Part shown: positions 1-8,730 of the stretch, in pieces
How the letters are laid out: each line of letters opens with the position of its first letter
Position numbering within the stretch: position 1 is the stretch's first letter
Assembly: GCA_038405435.1 (NCBI GenBank)
Contig: JBBYHZ010000006.1
Origin: Dryocola clanedunensis_A
GTDB lineage: Bacteria > Pseudomonadota > Gammaproteobacteria > Enterobacterales > Enterobacteriaceae
Length of the DNA: 64,000 nt
Direction: 5' to 3' (one strand)
The notes under the pieces: model-generated
The model's database searches: none
What the model was told of the DNA's origin: nothing
What the model saw: the letters and a program-made list of their open reading frames with translations, nothing else
Translations under genes and position numbers: made by a program

Positions 1-146
1 TCCGGTTACCTACTGCCATTTAACCGCCCGCAAGCCGTAATTCCCTCTGGGGCAACTCACAGCCAGAAGCGGATATTTTTAACAACACGTTGTGTTAATC
101 AATGGGGAACAAGCCATGTGCTTACTTGGCTATTCAGGCGGGATAC

Positions 147-177
147 TAAAAAGCGGATAAACTGTGCACTTATCCGC
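147..177 (-). terminator. Rho-independent terminator downstream of the osmC-like remnant
   Basis: On the minus strand an 8-bp perfect stem (GCGGATAA / TTATCCGC) with a 9-base loop is followed by five T residues. It lies about 25 bases after the stop codon at 201, as expected for the terminator of the former osmC-like gene. Nothing else is recognisable in the first 200 bases. Confidence 0.6.
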
Positions 178-200
178 CCTGCTACATTCAAAATATTCGC

Positions 201-523
201 TTAGCCAACAATCTGATCGCCTTGCACTTCAATATTGTTCGCCAGATTCCAGCGGTTTGGCGAGGTTGCGATCACCACCTGGTGAATACGCTCAAACTGC
301 TCAACAGTACCATCGCCTTTCACGTTAATCGTGTAGTTAATTTTGTCATAACCCGGTTTCACTTCGCTATCAAGCCCCATAAAACCGCGCAAATCTAAAT
401 TACCCGTGGTTCTAATTTCCAGTTTTTCCAGTGTCACGCCTTCTGCGGCGGCAGCGACGACATAACCAACTCCGCTTGTGCCGCCAACAACCAGAAGTTT
501 TTACCTGCGAATACGTTGCTCAT
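201..523 (-). pseudogene. SDR/OsmC chimeric gene remnant
   Basis: The last 78 codons (437-201) match the C-terminal half of OsmC-type peroxidase/OsmC-like proteins (pattern GVTLEKLEI..GNLDLRGFMGLD and SPNRWNLANNI). Upstream of this there is no OsmC N-terminus. Instead an ATG at 523 starts a sequence that, after adding one base to the A-run near 500, reads MSNVFAGKKLLVVGGTSGVG. That is the Rossmann glycine-rich start of a short-chain dehydrogenase. The two join at a shared Val-Gly. As written, the 523 frame stops after about 29 codons. I infer that a deletion fused two neighbouring genes and that a one-base loss then broke the frame. The locus cannot make a working SDR or OsmC protein. Confidence 0.7.
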
Positions 524-687
524 GGTTATCTTCAGAATAAATACTTTGTTAGTTAATACAGGGAAGAAGCTTGTCTCCCTGTCGACCCCTTTACCTTGTC
601 TCTGATTTGCTGAGGGAAATAATCAAAAGATCCCAGATTAATATGTTCTGAGATTTATTAATTTATTCAACCGCAGTACCTGATGAT

Positions 688-1418
688 TTACTTAGGTGGT
701 AATGGAGAGTAAGCATGCGTATCCATACAGACACAGCGGCGAAACAGATATTGATGAATGATTTTTGAACTGTGCTTATCCGGCTTACAATAACATTCCA
801 GAATATTTCTTTTCAGTGGCGGGAAGGTATTTGCAACGACCATATTCACCCCCGTGGGATCGGTGTTGTGTACGGGCGTACTCGTTCGCGTTGCAAAGGT
901 TAAGCAGAACGCGGCCAGGACAAATACCAGAGCAGCTAGCTTGCCCCAGTGTTTATTGCTGATTTAAAGACGTTTATCGCGCTACTGAATACGGTCAAAT
1001 CAGTTTGTTCGCTTTCTTCCCGCCGCGATTCCAGGGGCAAACCGTCTTCACTGTACCAGATCGCCGACGCCTCATCATTTGCTTGCTGAATATAATAAGA
1101 AGGACTAATGCTATAGCCGAGGCGTGGCTGCGTGGTCACAAAGGAGGTCAGCCCAATTTGATTGAGGTCTTTACGCAAAGAATAAACAGTTTGCAGCAGG
1201 CAACTATCGGTTGAAAAAAGCCCATGCTTTTCCCATATATCATAAAACAACGCTTTTTTTGTGGATATTTCATTATTATGGTGATGGCTTAGTAAGCACA
1301 GCATGCAGCGGCCCTTAGTGCCGGAGAGAGTGGCTATCTTTCCTTTATGTAACGCATAGAGGGTGAACTGCTCACTGTCAAAGAGCATATTATTATTAAT
1401 TATAAACCCGTTAAGCAT
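688..1418 (-). pseudogene. CadC/ToxR-like membrane regulator, frameshifted
   Basis: The first 160 codons (1418-936) encode an OmpR/ToxR-type winged-helix DNA-binding domain; TVYSLRKDLNQIG and TTQPRLGYSI are typical of the recognition helix and wing. The open frame ends just before the expected membrane segment. Reading on in the -1 frame near 950 gives NKHWGKLAALVFVLAAFCLTF, a clear single-pass membrane helix, then a short Cys-containing periplasmic tail that stops at 688. The whole would be about 243 residues, like the small CadC-type regulators of enterics. The simplest cause is loss of one A from the AAA run in the linker. I see no correctly phased slippery heptamer, so programmed frameshifting is unlikely. 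No target gene is evident. Confidence 0.65.
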
Positions 1419-1950
1419 ACGCTCCTCCTCAGAAAAGGGATTTTACGCGACCAGGAGTGCTAACCTTCGTAATCAATAAGATTTATTAAACTGAATTTTT
1501 ATGTTGAATACCGTTGGGGCTGATAAAAGCTAATATATTGGCTTGCCCGGAATTTAGCTAATAAAATATGATCAAAAATCGTACAGCGCATTGAGTTTGA
1601 GCCAGCTGAACATCATACCGGTGGCCTGCTGATAGAAACTGATAGTTGTGTCATGAGAGCAGGATGGCGCTTTCCGCGAAAGATTCTGGCGCGGGTTAAG
1701 GTAAACCCGGCATAAACGCAACTTTTGTGGCAGTTACAATTATCATTTTTAAGATTTAATTCTTTTATTATCAGCCGGTTGTTAATAAAAAATCTCTTTT
1801 AGCTAACATCACTTCTTTTGATTATCCCCGCCTTTCTGAAGCCTGAATACTGCCTCTCCAGCGACGTACCTTTTAAAAAATACAAAGGGACGCGCTCAAT
1901 CTACCCACTCGGGGAAGGCTCCCCGTAATGAAACGATAAGAGGCAATAAA
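1419..1950. other. AT-rich intergenic region upstream of the chitinase-like gene
   Basis: No gene is supported in these 532 bases. They must hold the promoters for the divergent regulator remnant and the chitinase-like gene, but I cannot fix -10/-35 boxes. A small hairpin (CGGGGA-aggc-TCCCCG, 1910-1925) lies in the leader just before the coding start. Confidence 0.4.
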
Positions 1951-3612
1951 ATGGCGAACGCAGCTCAGAAATATATGGTGACCTGTAAATGGGGAAGCGA
2001 AGCGGACTGGTCCCGCACCTGCTACTTCGAAGTTTTCAACCTGACGGATGAAGACCTGGTGGGGGCGGAAATTGAGTTTTTAGCCGATGTAAACCAGACT
2101 TTCAGCGCGAATCAGGGCTTTAGAGTAGAAAAAAATACCACCCCGGTTAAGGGGAAAATGATCGATGGCGCAGCCGTCGTACCGGCGCAGGGCGTGATGC
2201 TCTTCGATATGAACGTCTCTGCCAATGGCTCAGGCAAATTCGTTAATCTGCCTCATAATTTCAAGGTTAACGGCGAGGCGGCAGATCTCATTCCTGATAC
2301 CCAGCCACCTTCACAGCCCAAAAATCTCCACGCGGTGGCTAAAGGTTCCGTGACGCTTACCCTGGCCTGGGATGCCTCCACCGATGACGTTATGCTGAGC
2401 GGCTATGAGCTTGAGCTGTCACCGGCGAACGCTGAGGGCGAAACGACTTTCACCTCAATGACAACAAGCATCATTCTGCAACATCTGCAGGAGAGCACTG
2501 AATATCAGGTTAAGGTTCGTGCTTTTGACCTTTCCCAAAACTATTCCGCTTTCTCGCCTGCGCTGGTTGTTTCCACTACCGCAGCCCTGCCGGATGCCGG
2601 TGCATATAGCCTGATGCATGCGCCGTTTGTGGATTACACCGCATGGCCGACGCCACAGGTCAGCGTTTATGGTGCGGCTTCCGGTCTGAAAGGCTATACC
2701 CTTGGCTTCCTGGCCGCCGCTGATATGAATGAAGGGGTAGGTGAGCCTGACTACAAACCGTGCTGGGGCGGACAAACCAGTATCGCCGACGCCAATAATC
2801 CTGACGCCGGTTTTTATAATGCTGATGCAACCGTCAGCGATTATTGCAAAGGCGATATCGCCGCGTTCCGCGCTGCGGGCGGTGACGTTGCTATCTCCTT
2901 CGGCGGTGCCAACTCCAACTTCCTGGAGGAGTATATTACCGACATCAGCAAGCTTGCTGCCCTTTATCAGGGCGTTCTGGATAACTACCAGGTCAACCAC
3001 ATTGACTTCGATATTGAAGGTGGCGCAGTACCGAATACCGAAATGCTGCGCGTGCTGATTGCCGCCATGGTCGAAGTACAAAGAAACAATCCTGACCTGC
3101 AGATCTCCTTCACCTTGCCCGTTGATGGCCAGAAATCCGAGGGCACTCAGGGGCTGACCGGTGACGGCGTGGCTATTGTTCAGATGGTCCATGATGCTGG
3201 TCTGAATCCTTCCATGTTCAACGCCATGTCGATGGATTTCGGCGTGGAATATCCGGCAGATACCACGCTTGAAGCGGTGACCATCTCCGTTGAGGCCATG
3301 CATCAGCAAATTGCCGACATCTTTACCCACTGGACGAAAGAAATGGTCTGGCGCCGCCTGGGGATCACCCCAATGTTCGGCGTGAACGACACAGGCATCA
3401 CCTTCTCGCTGGCCGATCAGCAGGCCGTTGTTGAGCTGGCTCGCAAATATAACGTGGGCATGCTGTCAGGCTGGGATGCTACTCGTGACTATAATCAGGG
3501 CACCGAGATGTGCTATCTGGATAAAGACCAGTCTAATCTGTTCCAGTGCACCTACGTGGGCGACGAGTCTTACCAGTACAGCAAGATCATTGCGACCTAT
3601 GAGCGCAAATAA
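1951..3612 (+). CDS. Chitinase-like GH18 protein with fibronectin type III domain
   Basis: This 553-residue protein appears to have three parts. Residues 1-115 form a beta-rich N-terminal region of unknown type, about 118-212 a fibronectin type III domain, and about 220-553 a GH18 TIM barrel. The active-site strand reads NHIDFDIE (349-356), so the catalytic glutamate (E356) and the two key aspartates of DxxDxDxE are present; the first Asp is Asn. GH18 enzymes cut beta-1,4-N-acetylglucosamine polymers. No signal peptide is visible. Secreted enteric chitinases often have one, so export might be by another route, or the protein may stay in the cell or be released by lysis. The start follows a usable ribosome site (AAGAGGC). 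A strong terminator follows. True substrate is unproven. Confidence 0.8.
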   Translation: MANAAQKYMVTCKWGSEADWSRTCYFEVFNLTDEDLVGAEIEFLADVNQTFSANQGFRVEKNTTPVKGKMIDGAAVVPAQGVMLFDMNVSANGSGKFVNLPHNFKVNGEAADLIPDTQPPSQPKNLHAVAKGSVTLTLAWDASTDDVMLSGYELELSPANAEGETTFTSMTTSIILQHLQESTEYQVKVRAFDLSQNYSAFSPALVVSTTAALPDAGAYSLMHAPFVDYTAWPTPQVSVYGAASGLKGYTLGFLAAADMNEGVGEPDYKPCWGGQTSIADANNPDAGFYNADATVSDYCKGDIAAFRAAGGDVAISFGGANSNFLEEYITDISKLAALYQGVLDNYQVNHIDFDIEGGAVPNTEMLRVLIAAMVEVQRNNPDLQISFTLPVDGQKSEGTQGLTGDGVAIVQMVHDAGLNPSMFNAMSMDFGVEYPADTTLEAVTISVEAMHQQIADIFTHWTKEMVWRRLGITPMFGVNDTGITFSLADQQAVVELARKYNVGMLSGWDATRDYNQGTEMCYLDKDQSNLFQCTYVGDESYQYSKIIATYERK

Positions 3613-3636
3613 GTCGTAATGCTGAAGTACCTGCAC

Positions 3637-3663
3637 CGGCGGCTCGCGCCGCCGTTGTTTTAA
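3637..3663 (+). terminator. Rho-independent terminator of the chitinase-like gene
   Basis: GC-rich stem CGGCGGC/GCCGCCG around a short loop, followed by TTGTTTT. It separates the chitinase-like gene from the toxin-antitoxin promoter. Confidence 0.7.
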
Positions 3664-3679
3664 TCATGTTGATTCACTA

Positions 3680-3696
3680 TGATTAGATTCTAATCA
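3680..3696. promoter_or_regulatory. Probable operator of the ParDE-type pair
   Basis: A perfect inverted repeat, TGATTAGA-T-TCTAATCA, ends 15 bases before the antitoxin ATG. Ribbon-helix-helix antitoxins repress their own operons by binding such palindromes. Assignment to this antitoxin is inferred from position. Confidence 0.6.
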
Positions 3697-3711
3697 CTCA
3701 GGACGGACAAT

Positions 3712-3990
3712 ATGAAACCATCACCAACCCGTGTTATCACAGCCCACATTCCAGTTGAAATGGCTGAGAGAATTGACGAACTTGCTGCCAGCTACGATCG
3801 TTCACGCGGCTGGATTGTTAAACAAGCCCTGGCGGCCATTATTGAGCAGGAAGAAAGCCGTCACGCTATGACGCTGGAAGCTTTACAGGCCGTGGACGAA
3901 GGGCGGGTAGTCGATCATAACGACGTGCTGAAATGGGCGAACAGTCTTGGCAGCGATTCGCCTTTGCCGGTGCCAAAAGCTAAGGGGTAA
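3712..3990 (+). CDS. Ribbon-helix-helix (ParD/CopG-type) antitoxin
   Basis: This 92-residue protein starts with the ribbon strand TRVITAHIPVEMAERID, then the helices ELAASYDRSRGWIVKQAL typical of CopG/ParD DNA-binding domains. The C-terminal half (from about residue 50) would wrap the toxin. It lies two bases upstream of a ParE/RelE-type gene, the usual antitoxin-first order. Its product should neutralise the toxin and repress the operon through the palindrome at 3680-3696. The TA family is clear from sequence; activity is inferred. Confidence 0.85.
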   Translation: MKPSPTRVITAHIPVEMAERIDELAASYDRSRGWIVKQALAAIIEQEESRHAMTLEALQAVDEGRVVDHNDVLKWANSLGSDSPLPVPKAKG

Positions 3991-3992
3991 CG

Positions 3993-4271
3993 ATGCGTTT
4001 TGTCTGGACGGAACCAGCCATTGAGGATTTAAACAGGGTTTATGAATTCCTGATTAGCGTTAACCAACCCGCAGCGGAGCGCGTGGTACAAACGTTAGTC
4101 AGTGCGCCTGTTAATCTGGTGACGAACCCGCAATCGGGAGCGTACTTATCTGAGTTCGAACCCCGGGAGGTTCGCCGGTTAATCCTTGGTAACTATGAAC
4201 TTCGTTACGAACTTAAAGATGAAATCGTTCATATTCTGAGGGTATGGCACACCAGAGAAAACCGTGAATAA
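3993..4271 (+). CDS. ParE/RelE-superfamily toxin
   Basis: This 92-residue protein has the ParE/RelE fold pattern: N-terminal FVWTEPAIEDLNRVYEFL helices, a central YLSEFEPREVRRLILGNYELRYEL sheet and the C-terminal strand VHILRVWHTRENR. The ending IxRVWHTRxxR is typical of the ParE-type branch whose members poison DNA gyrase, but the target here is not provable from sequence. It is co-transcribed with the antitoxin two bases upstream. It ends 12 bases before the convergent AraC-type gene. Confidence 0.85.
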   Translation: MRFVWTEPAIEDLNRVYEFLISVNQPAAERVVQTLVSAPVNLVTNPQSGAYLSEFEPREVRRLILGNYELRYELKDEIVHILRVWHTRENRE

Positions 4272-4283
4272 CAATGCTCGCCG

Positions 4284-5108
4284 CTAATCCGAATTAATAT
4301 GCTCCTTGCAGTATCTCCGCTTCCAGGCGGCGGGCGTCAGGCCCACTGCTTTGCGGAAGATTTGCCGGAAATAGCCCACGTCCTGAAATCCGCAGCGCTC
4401 CGCCACTTCACTTAGCGAACACGAATCCGTCAGCAGCAGCTTCTCCGCGCTTAATACCCGCTGGCGATGAATGGCTTCCGTAATCGTCAGGTGAAACGCC
4501 CGGCGGTAAACGCGGCCCAGGTAATCTGCGTTGCAGTGCAGCTGTGCGGCAAGCGCAGAGGTGGAGAGGCTCAAATGGTACTGGGTGCGAATAAGCTGCC
4601 GGGCTTTGTACGCCAGGGCAATTCCGCTGTTTTCCGTGATGGGCAGCTCGCCCGCGGCGACGGAAAGCTGCTGCATAATCAACAGTAAAATTAATTCCAG
4701 CGCCGCGCTTCGGCGCATCGCTTCCTGCTCGTTTAAAAACTGGCGAAATAACGAGATAACATATTGCGGGTCGCGTACTTTTCCATGCTGCGGTAAGGAT
4801 AATAACGACGCGGGTAATTCGCCCGGCTGGCTGATTTGTGGATGCTTCTCGAAATGGAGCCAGTAAAATTTTAAATCTTCAGGAAAATTGCCCACCCCAA
4901 CATGTTTACGGTAGGGCCAGAGTAATAAACTTTCCCCGGCACCGACGACGAACGTAGTTGTCTCCTCTTTGATCGTAAGCGTCCCTTTTTCCACGAATAT
5001 CAGCTCCCACGAATCCAGCTCCCGTGCCGGATGGCTCCCCACGCCTCGCGATATAAACAGCCCGCCGTTTTGCACGCTTACCGGTAAAGAGATTTTTAAA
5101 TCAAACAT
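4284..5108 (-). CDS. AraC-family transcriptional regulator
   Basis: This 274-residue protein has an N-terminal cupin-type sensor (about 1-150, including WELIFVEKGTLTI and GAGESLLLWPYRKH) and a C-terminal pair of AraC helix-turn-helix motifs (about 170-270; LAAQLHCNADYLGRVYRRAFH and EVAERCGFQDVGYFRQIFRKAVGLTPAAWKRR). It is transcribed away from the symporter and GH127 genes. AraC proteins of this layout usually activate the neighbouring sugar operon when their sugar binds the cupin, so an L-arabinose-containing ligand is a reasonable guess. No half-site pair could be fixed in the intergenic region. Confidence 0.9.
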   Translation of the reverse strand: MFDLKISLPVSVQNGGLFISRGVGSHPARELDSWELIFVEKGTLTIKEETTTFVVGAGESLLLWPYRKHVGVGNFPEDLKFYWLHFEKHPQISQPGELPASLLSLPQHGKVRDPQYVISLFRQFLNEQEAMRRSAALELILLLIMQQLSVAAGELPITENSGIALAYKARQLIRTQYHLSLSTSALAAQLHCNADYLGRVYRRAFHLTITEAIHRQRVLSAEKLLLTDSCSLSEVAERCGFQDVGYFRQIFRKAVGLTPAAWKRRYCKEHINSD

Positions 5109-5349
5109 TTAGGTATTTTCTCATTACTTGTTTATCAGGCAGTGTAGATAAATTGTGCGGTGCTGGCAGGCCCTGGGGCCGGTTTGTCGATCTTCTTCAC
5201 AGTTTTCCGCTCAGGTCGGAATCGTCACCTTTTTATACTTTTCCCTCGCCTTGTTGCCGGGGAAATAGCGTGCAGAATTAATCGCGTACTTTGCAAAAGA
5301 CAAAATAACAATTCCAGGTTCTTTAATCCGATGATACGAGGCGTAAATC

Positions 5350-6753
5350 ATGACCTCTACCCCTATTAATACTACTGATATTGCTCCATCGGCCGTAAAC
5401 GACAAACTTTCGATTCGCGAGAAAATAGGCTACGGGCTGGGTGATGCGGGCGGCACGGTAATAACCTGCCTGATCATGAACTTCCTGACTTTTTTCTATA
5501 CCGATGTGTTTGGTTTAACCCCGGCGATTGTCGGAACGTTATTTATCGCCCTGCGCGTTTTCGACGCGATTTCCGATCCGCTGATGGGGATTATTGCCGA
5601 CCGTACCCAGAGCCGCTGGGGGCGTTTTCGCCCGTGGCAGCTGTGGGTGGCGGTGCCGATTGGCATCATTGGCGTGCTGACCTTCACCGTGCCCGATCTC
5701 AGCGCCAACATGAAAATCCTCTGGGCGTTCGGCACCTATCTTCTGCTCTCCGTGGGCTATACCGCGATTAACGTGCCGTACTGCGCGCTGATCAACACCA
5801 TGACTACGCGTCACGATGAGGTCATCGCCTGTCAGTCCTGGCGCTTTGTGCTGTGCGGCGTGGCGGGCTTTTTAGTCTCCGTCGGCCTGCCGTGGCTGGT
5901 GGAGGTCATCGGCCAGGGCAACGCGGCGAAGGGCTACCAGGCGGGCGTTGGCATTCTTTGCGCCGTGGCGGTGGTGATGTTCCTCTGCTGCTTCTTCTGG
6001 GTCCGCGAGCGGGTGCCGCTGGCGCTGATGGGCAAGTTCACCCTGCGTGAGCACCTGGCGGGCCTGCGCAAAAACGACCAGCTGCTGCTGAGCCTGGTGA
6101 TGTCGTTCCTGCTGATTAACGTCTTTAATCTCCGGGGCGGCGGCTACATGTACTTCATCACCTATGTCCTGCAGGGCAGCGCGACCTTTGCCTCGCTGTT
6201 TTTCACCATGGTGACCTTCGCCTCGATTCTGGGGGCCATTATCGTCAGCCCGCTCTCAAAGCGCTTTGATACGGTCAAACTCTATTACTACACCAACCTG
6301 GTGCTGGCGGCGCTGGCGGTCGGGATGTGGCTGCTGCCCGCCGGGCCTGCGCACCAGACCTTGTGGCTGGTGGTGATCCTTGGCAACGGCATTATTCTGG
6401 GCTTCACGCTGCCGCTGCACTTTTCCATCATGGCCTTTGCCGATGACTACGGCGAATGGAAAACCGGCGTGCGCTCGTCCGGCATGAACTTCGCCTTTAA
6501 CCTGTTCTTCATCAAGCTCGCCTGGGCCGCCAGCGCGGGTATTCTCAGCCTGGTGTTTATTTTTGTCGCCTATAAGCCAGGGCTTGAGCACCAGACGGCC
6601 GCATCGCTTTCCGGCATTACCGCTCTGGAAAGCCTGCTACCGGCTGCCTTCCACCTGTCACTGGCGCTGGCGATTCGCCGCTGCCGACTGAATAACCCTA
6701 TGATGGCGCGTATCAGCACCGATTTACGCCAGCGCCACGTCCAGAACGCCTGA
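5350..6753 (+). CDS. GPH-family sugar:cation symporter
   Basis: This 467-residue membrane protein starts with SIREKIGYGLGDAGGTVI, the hallmark of the glycoside-pentoside-hexuronide (MelB/YicJ/XynB-transporter) family. It has about 12 hydrophobic segments and the conserved loop SDPLMGIIADRTQSRWGRFRPW between helices 2 and 3. It should import a glycoside with Na+ or H+. It is nine bases upstream of the GH127 gene, and they clearly form one operon. The pairing suggests uptake of a beta-L-arabinofuranoside that the cytoplasmic GH127 enzyme then splits. Confidence 0.88.
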   Translation: MTSTPINTTDIAPSAVNDKLSIREKIGYGLGDAGGTVITCLIMNFLTFFYTDVFGLTPAIVGTLFIALRVFDAISDPLMGIIADRTQSRWGRFRPWQLWVAVPIGIIGVLTFTVPDLSANMKILWAFGTYLLLSVGYTAINVPYCALINTMTTRHDEVIACQSWRFVLCGVAGFLVSVGLPWLVEVIGQGNAAKGYQAGVGILCAVAVVMFLCCFFWVRERVPLALMGKFTLREHLAGLRKNDQLLLSLVMSFLLINVFNLRGGGYMYFITYVLQGSATFASLFFTMVTFASILGAIIVSPLSKRFDTVKLYYYTNLVLAALAVGMWLLPAGPAHQTLWLVVILGNGIILGFTLPLHFSIMAFADDYGEWKTGVRSSGMNFAFNLFFIKLAWAASAGILSLVFIFVAYKPGLEHQTAASLSGITALESLLPAAFHLSLALAIRRCRLNNPMMARISTDLRQRHVQNA

Positions 6754-6762
6754 GGAGTTGTT

Positions 6763-8730
6763 ATGAACCAGCCAGATGTTTTACAGGAAGTTGACCTGCA
6801 CCAGCTGAAAGTGACCGACGCATTTTTGGGAGAGTATCAGCGCCTGGTGCGCGACGTGGTGATCCCCTATCAGTGGGATGCGCTCAACGACCGGATAGAG
6901 GAGGCCGACCCGAGCCACGCCATCGAAAACTTCGAGATCGCGGCAGGGCGCAAAGACGGCGAGTTCTACGGCATGGTGTTCCAGGACAGCGACGTGGCCA
7001 AGTGGCTGGAAGCGGTGGCCTGGTCGCTGTGCCAGAAGCCGGATGCGGAGCTTGAGAAAACCGCCGACGAGGTCATCGAACTGGTGGAGGCCGCGCAGTG
7101 TGAGGATGGCTATCTCAACACATATTTCACCGTCAAAGAGCCGGAGCTGCGCTGGACGAACCTGGCCGAATGCCACGAGCTGTACTGCGCCGGGCATATG
7201 ATTGAGGCGGGCGTGGCGTTCTTCCAGGCGACCGGCAAGCGCCGCCTGCTGGACGTAGTGTGCCGCTTTGCCGACCACATCGACAGTGTGTTTGGGCCTG
7301 GCGAAAACCAGATCCACGGCTATCCGGGCCACCCGGAAATCGAGCTGGCGCTGATGCGTCTGTACGAGGTGACGGAGAATCCGCGCTACCTGAATCTGGC
7401 GAACTACTTTGTTGAAGAGCGTGGCGCTGCGCCGCATTTCTACGACAGCGAATATGAAAAACGGGGGCGCACCTCGTACTGGAATATTCACGGCCCGGCG
7501 TGGATGGTGAAAGATAAGGCCTACAGCCAGGCGCACGAGCCGCTGGCGCTTCAGCAAACGGCCATCGGCCACGCGGTGCGCTTTGTCTACCTGATGGCGG
7601 GCGTGGCGCACCTGGCGCGGCTGCATAAGGATGAGGAGAAGCGTCAAACCTGTCTGCGCCTGTGGGACAACATGGTGCAGAAGCAGATGTACATCACCGG
7701 CGGCATTGGCTCCCAGAGCAGCGGCGAGGCGTTCAGCGCCGATTACGACCTGCCTAACGACACCGTGTACGCCGAAAGCTGCGCCTCCATTGGCCTGATG
7801 ATGTTCGCTCGCCGCATGCTGCAAATGGAAGCGGACAGCCGCTTTGCCGACGTCATGGAACGGGCCTTATACAACACTGTGCTGGGAGGCATGGCGCTGG
7901 ATGGCAAACACTTCTTCTACGTGAATCCCCTTGAAGTGCATCCTAAAACGCTGGCGTTTAACCATATCTACGATCACGTGAAGCCGGTGCGCCAGCGCTG
8001 GTTTGGCTGCGCCTGCTGCCCGCCGAACATCGCCCGCGTGCTGACCTCGCTGGGCCACTATATCTACACCCCGCAGCCGGATGCCCTGTATGTGCATCTC
8101 TACGTTGGCAACGAAATGGCTGTGCCGGTGGGCGACAAGACGCTGGGCCTGAAAATCAGCGGCAACTATCCGTGGCATGAGCAGGTGGACATAACCGTCA
8201 CCTCACCGGAAAGCGTGCAGCATACTCTGGCGCTGCGTCTGCCGGACTGGTGCGCCAGCCCTCGCGTGATGCTTAACGGGGAGCCGTGCGAAGGCGAGAT
8301 CCGTAAAGGCTACTTGCACATCAAACGTAGCTGGCAGGAAGGGGACCGCATTGCGCTGACGCTGCCAATGCCGGTGCGCCGGGTGTACGGCAATCCTCTG
8401 CTGCGCCACGTGGCTGGTAAAGTAGCCGTGCAGCGCGGGCCGCTGGTTTACTGCCTGGAAGAGGCGGATAACGGCACGGAACTGCACAACCTGGTGCTGC
8501 CGGACGACAACGAATTTACCCTTATTCAGGGGAAAGGGATCTTTGCCCATAAAGTATTAATTCAGGCCGAAGGGCTGCGGATGATGGCTGACGAGGCCGA
8601 AGAGCAGCCGCTTTATTATTACGACAAACCGCCGGTCAGCGCTGCGCCGCAGAAACTAATCTTTATTCCGTGGTTTAGCTGGGCGAACCGTGGGGAAGGG
8701 GAGATGCGGATCTGGGTCGACGCTCGTTAA
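6763..8730 (+). CDS. GH127 beta-L-arabinofuranosidase
   Basis: This 655-residue enzyme matches the GH127 family (HypBA1 type; old name DUF1680). The zinc/catalytic residues known for HypBA1 are all visible: the acid/base-type glutamate E322 (SGEAF), E338 and C340 in YAESC, and the tandem cysteines C418-C419 in FGCACCPPNIAR. In this family a zinc-bound cysteine is the nucleophile that releases L-arabinose from beta-L-arabinofuranosides such as those on plant extensins. There is no signal peptide, so it acts in the cytoplasm on sugars brought in by the co-transcribed symporter. The start follows a GAGGAG ribosome site. Exact substrate is inferred. Confidence 0.9.
   Translation: MNQPDVLQEVDLHQLKVTDAFLGEYQRLVRDVVIPYQWDALNDRIEEADPSHAIENFEIAAGRKDGEFYGMVFQDSDVAKWLEAVAWSLCQKPDAELEKTADEVIELVEAAQCEDGYLNTYFTVKEPELRWTNLAECHELYCAGHMIEAGVAFFQATGKRRLLDVVCRFADHIDSVFGPGENQIHGYPGHPEIELALMRLYEVTENPRYLNLANYFVEERGAAPHFYDSEYEKRGRTSYWNIHGPAWMVKDKAYSQAHEPLALQQTAIGHAVRFVYLMAGVAHLARLHKDEEKRQTCLRLWDNMVQKQMYITGGIGSQSSGEAFSADYDLPNDTVYAESCASIGLMMFARRMLQMEADSRFADVMERALYNTVLGGMALDGKHFFYVNPLEVHPKTLAFNHIYDHVKPVRQRWFGCACCPPNIARVLTSLGHYIYTPQPDALYVHLYVGNEMAVPVGDKTLGLKISGNYPWHEQVDITVTSPESVQHTLALRLPDWCASPRVMLNGEPCEGEIRKGYLHIKRSWQEGDRIALTLPMPVRRVYGNPLLRHVAGKVAVQRGPLVYCLEEADNGTELHNLVLPDDNEFTLIQGKGIFAHKVLIQAEGLRMMADEAEEQPLYYYDKPPVSAAPQKLIFIPWFSWANRGEGEMRIWVDAR

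Noticed and set aside
936..960. Programmed -1 frameshift in the CadC-like gene
   Set aside because: CTTTAAATC contains a TTTAAAT string, but it is not in the X-XXY-YYZ register with the upstream frame, and no strong downstream structure is evident.
765..962. 65-codon plus-strand frame
   Set aside because: It is opposite the membrane-helix part of the frameshifted regulator, which explains the open frame better.
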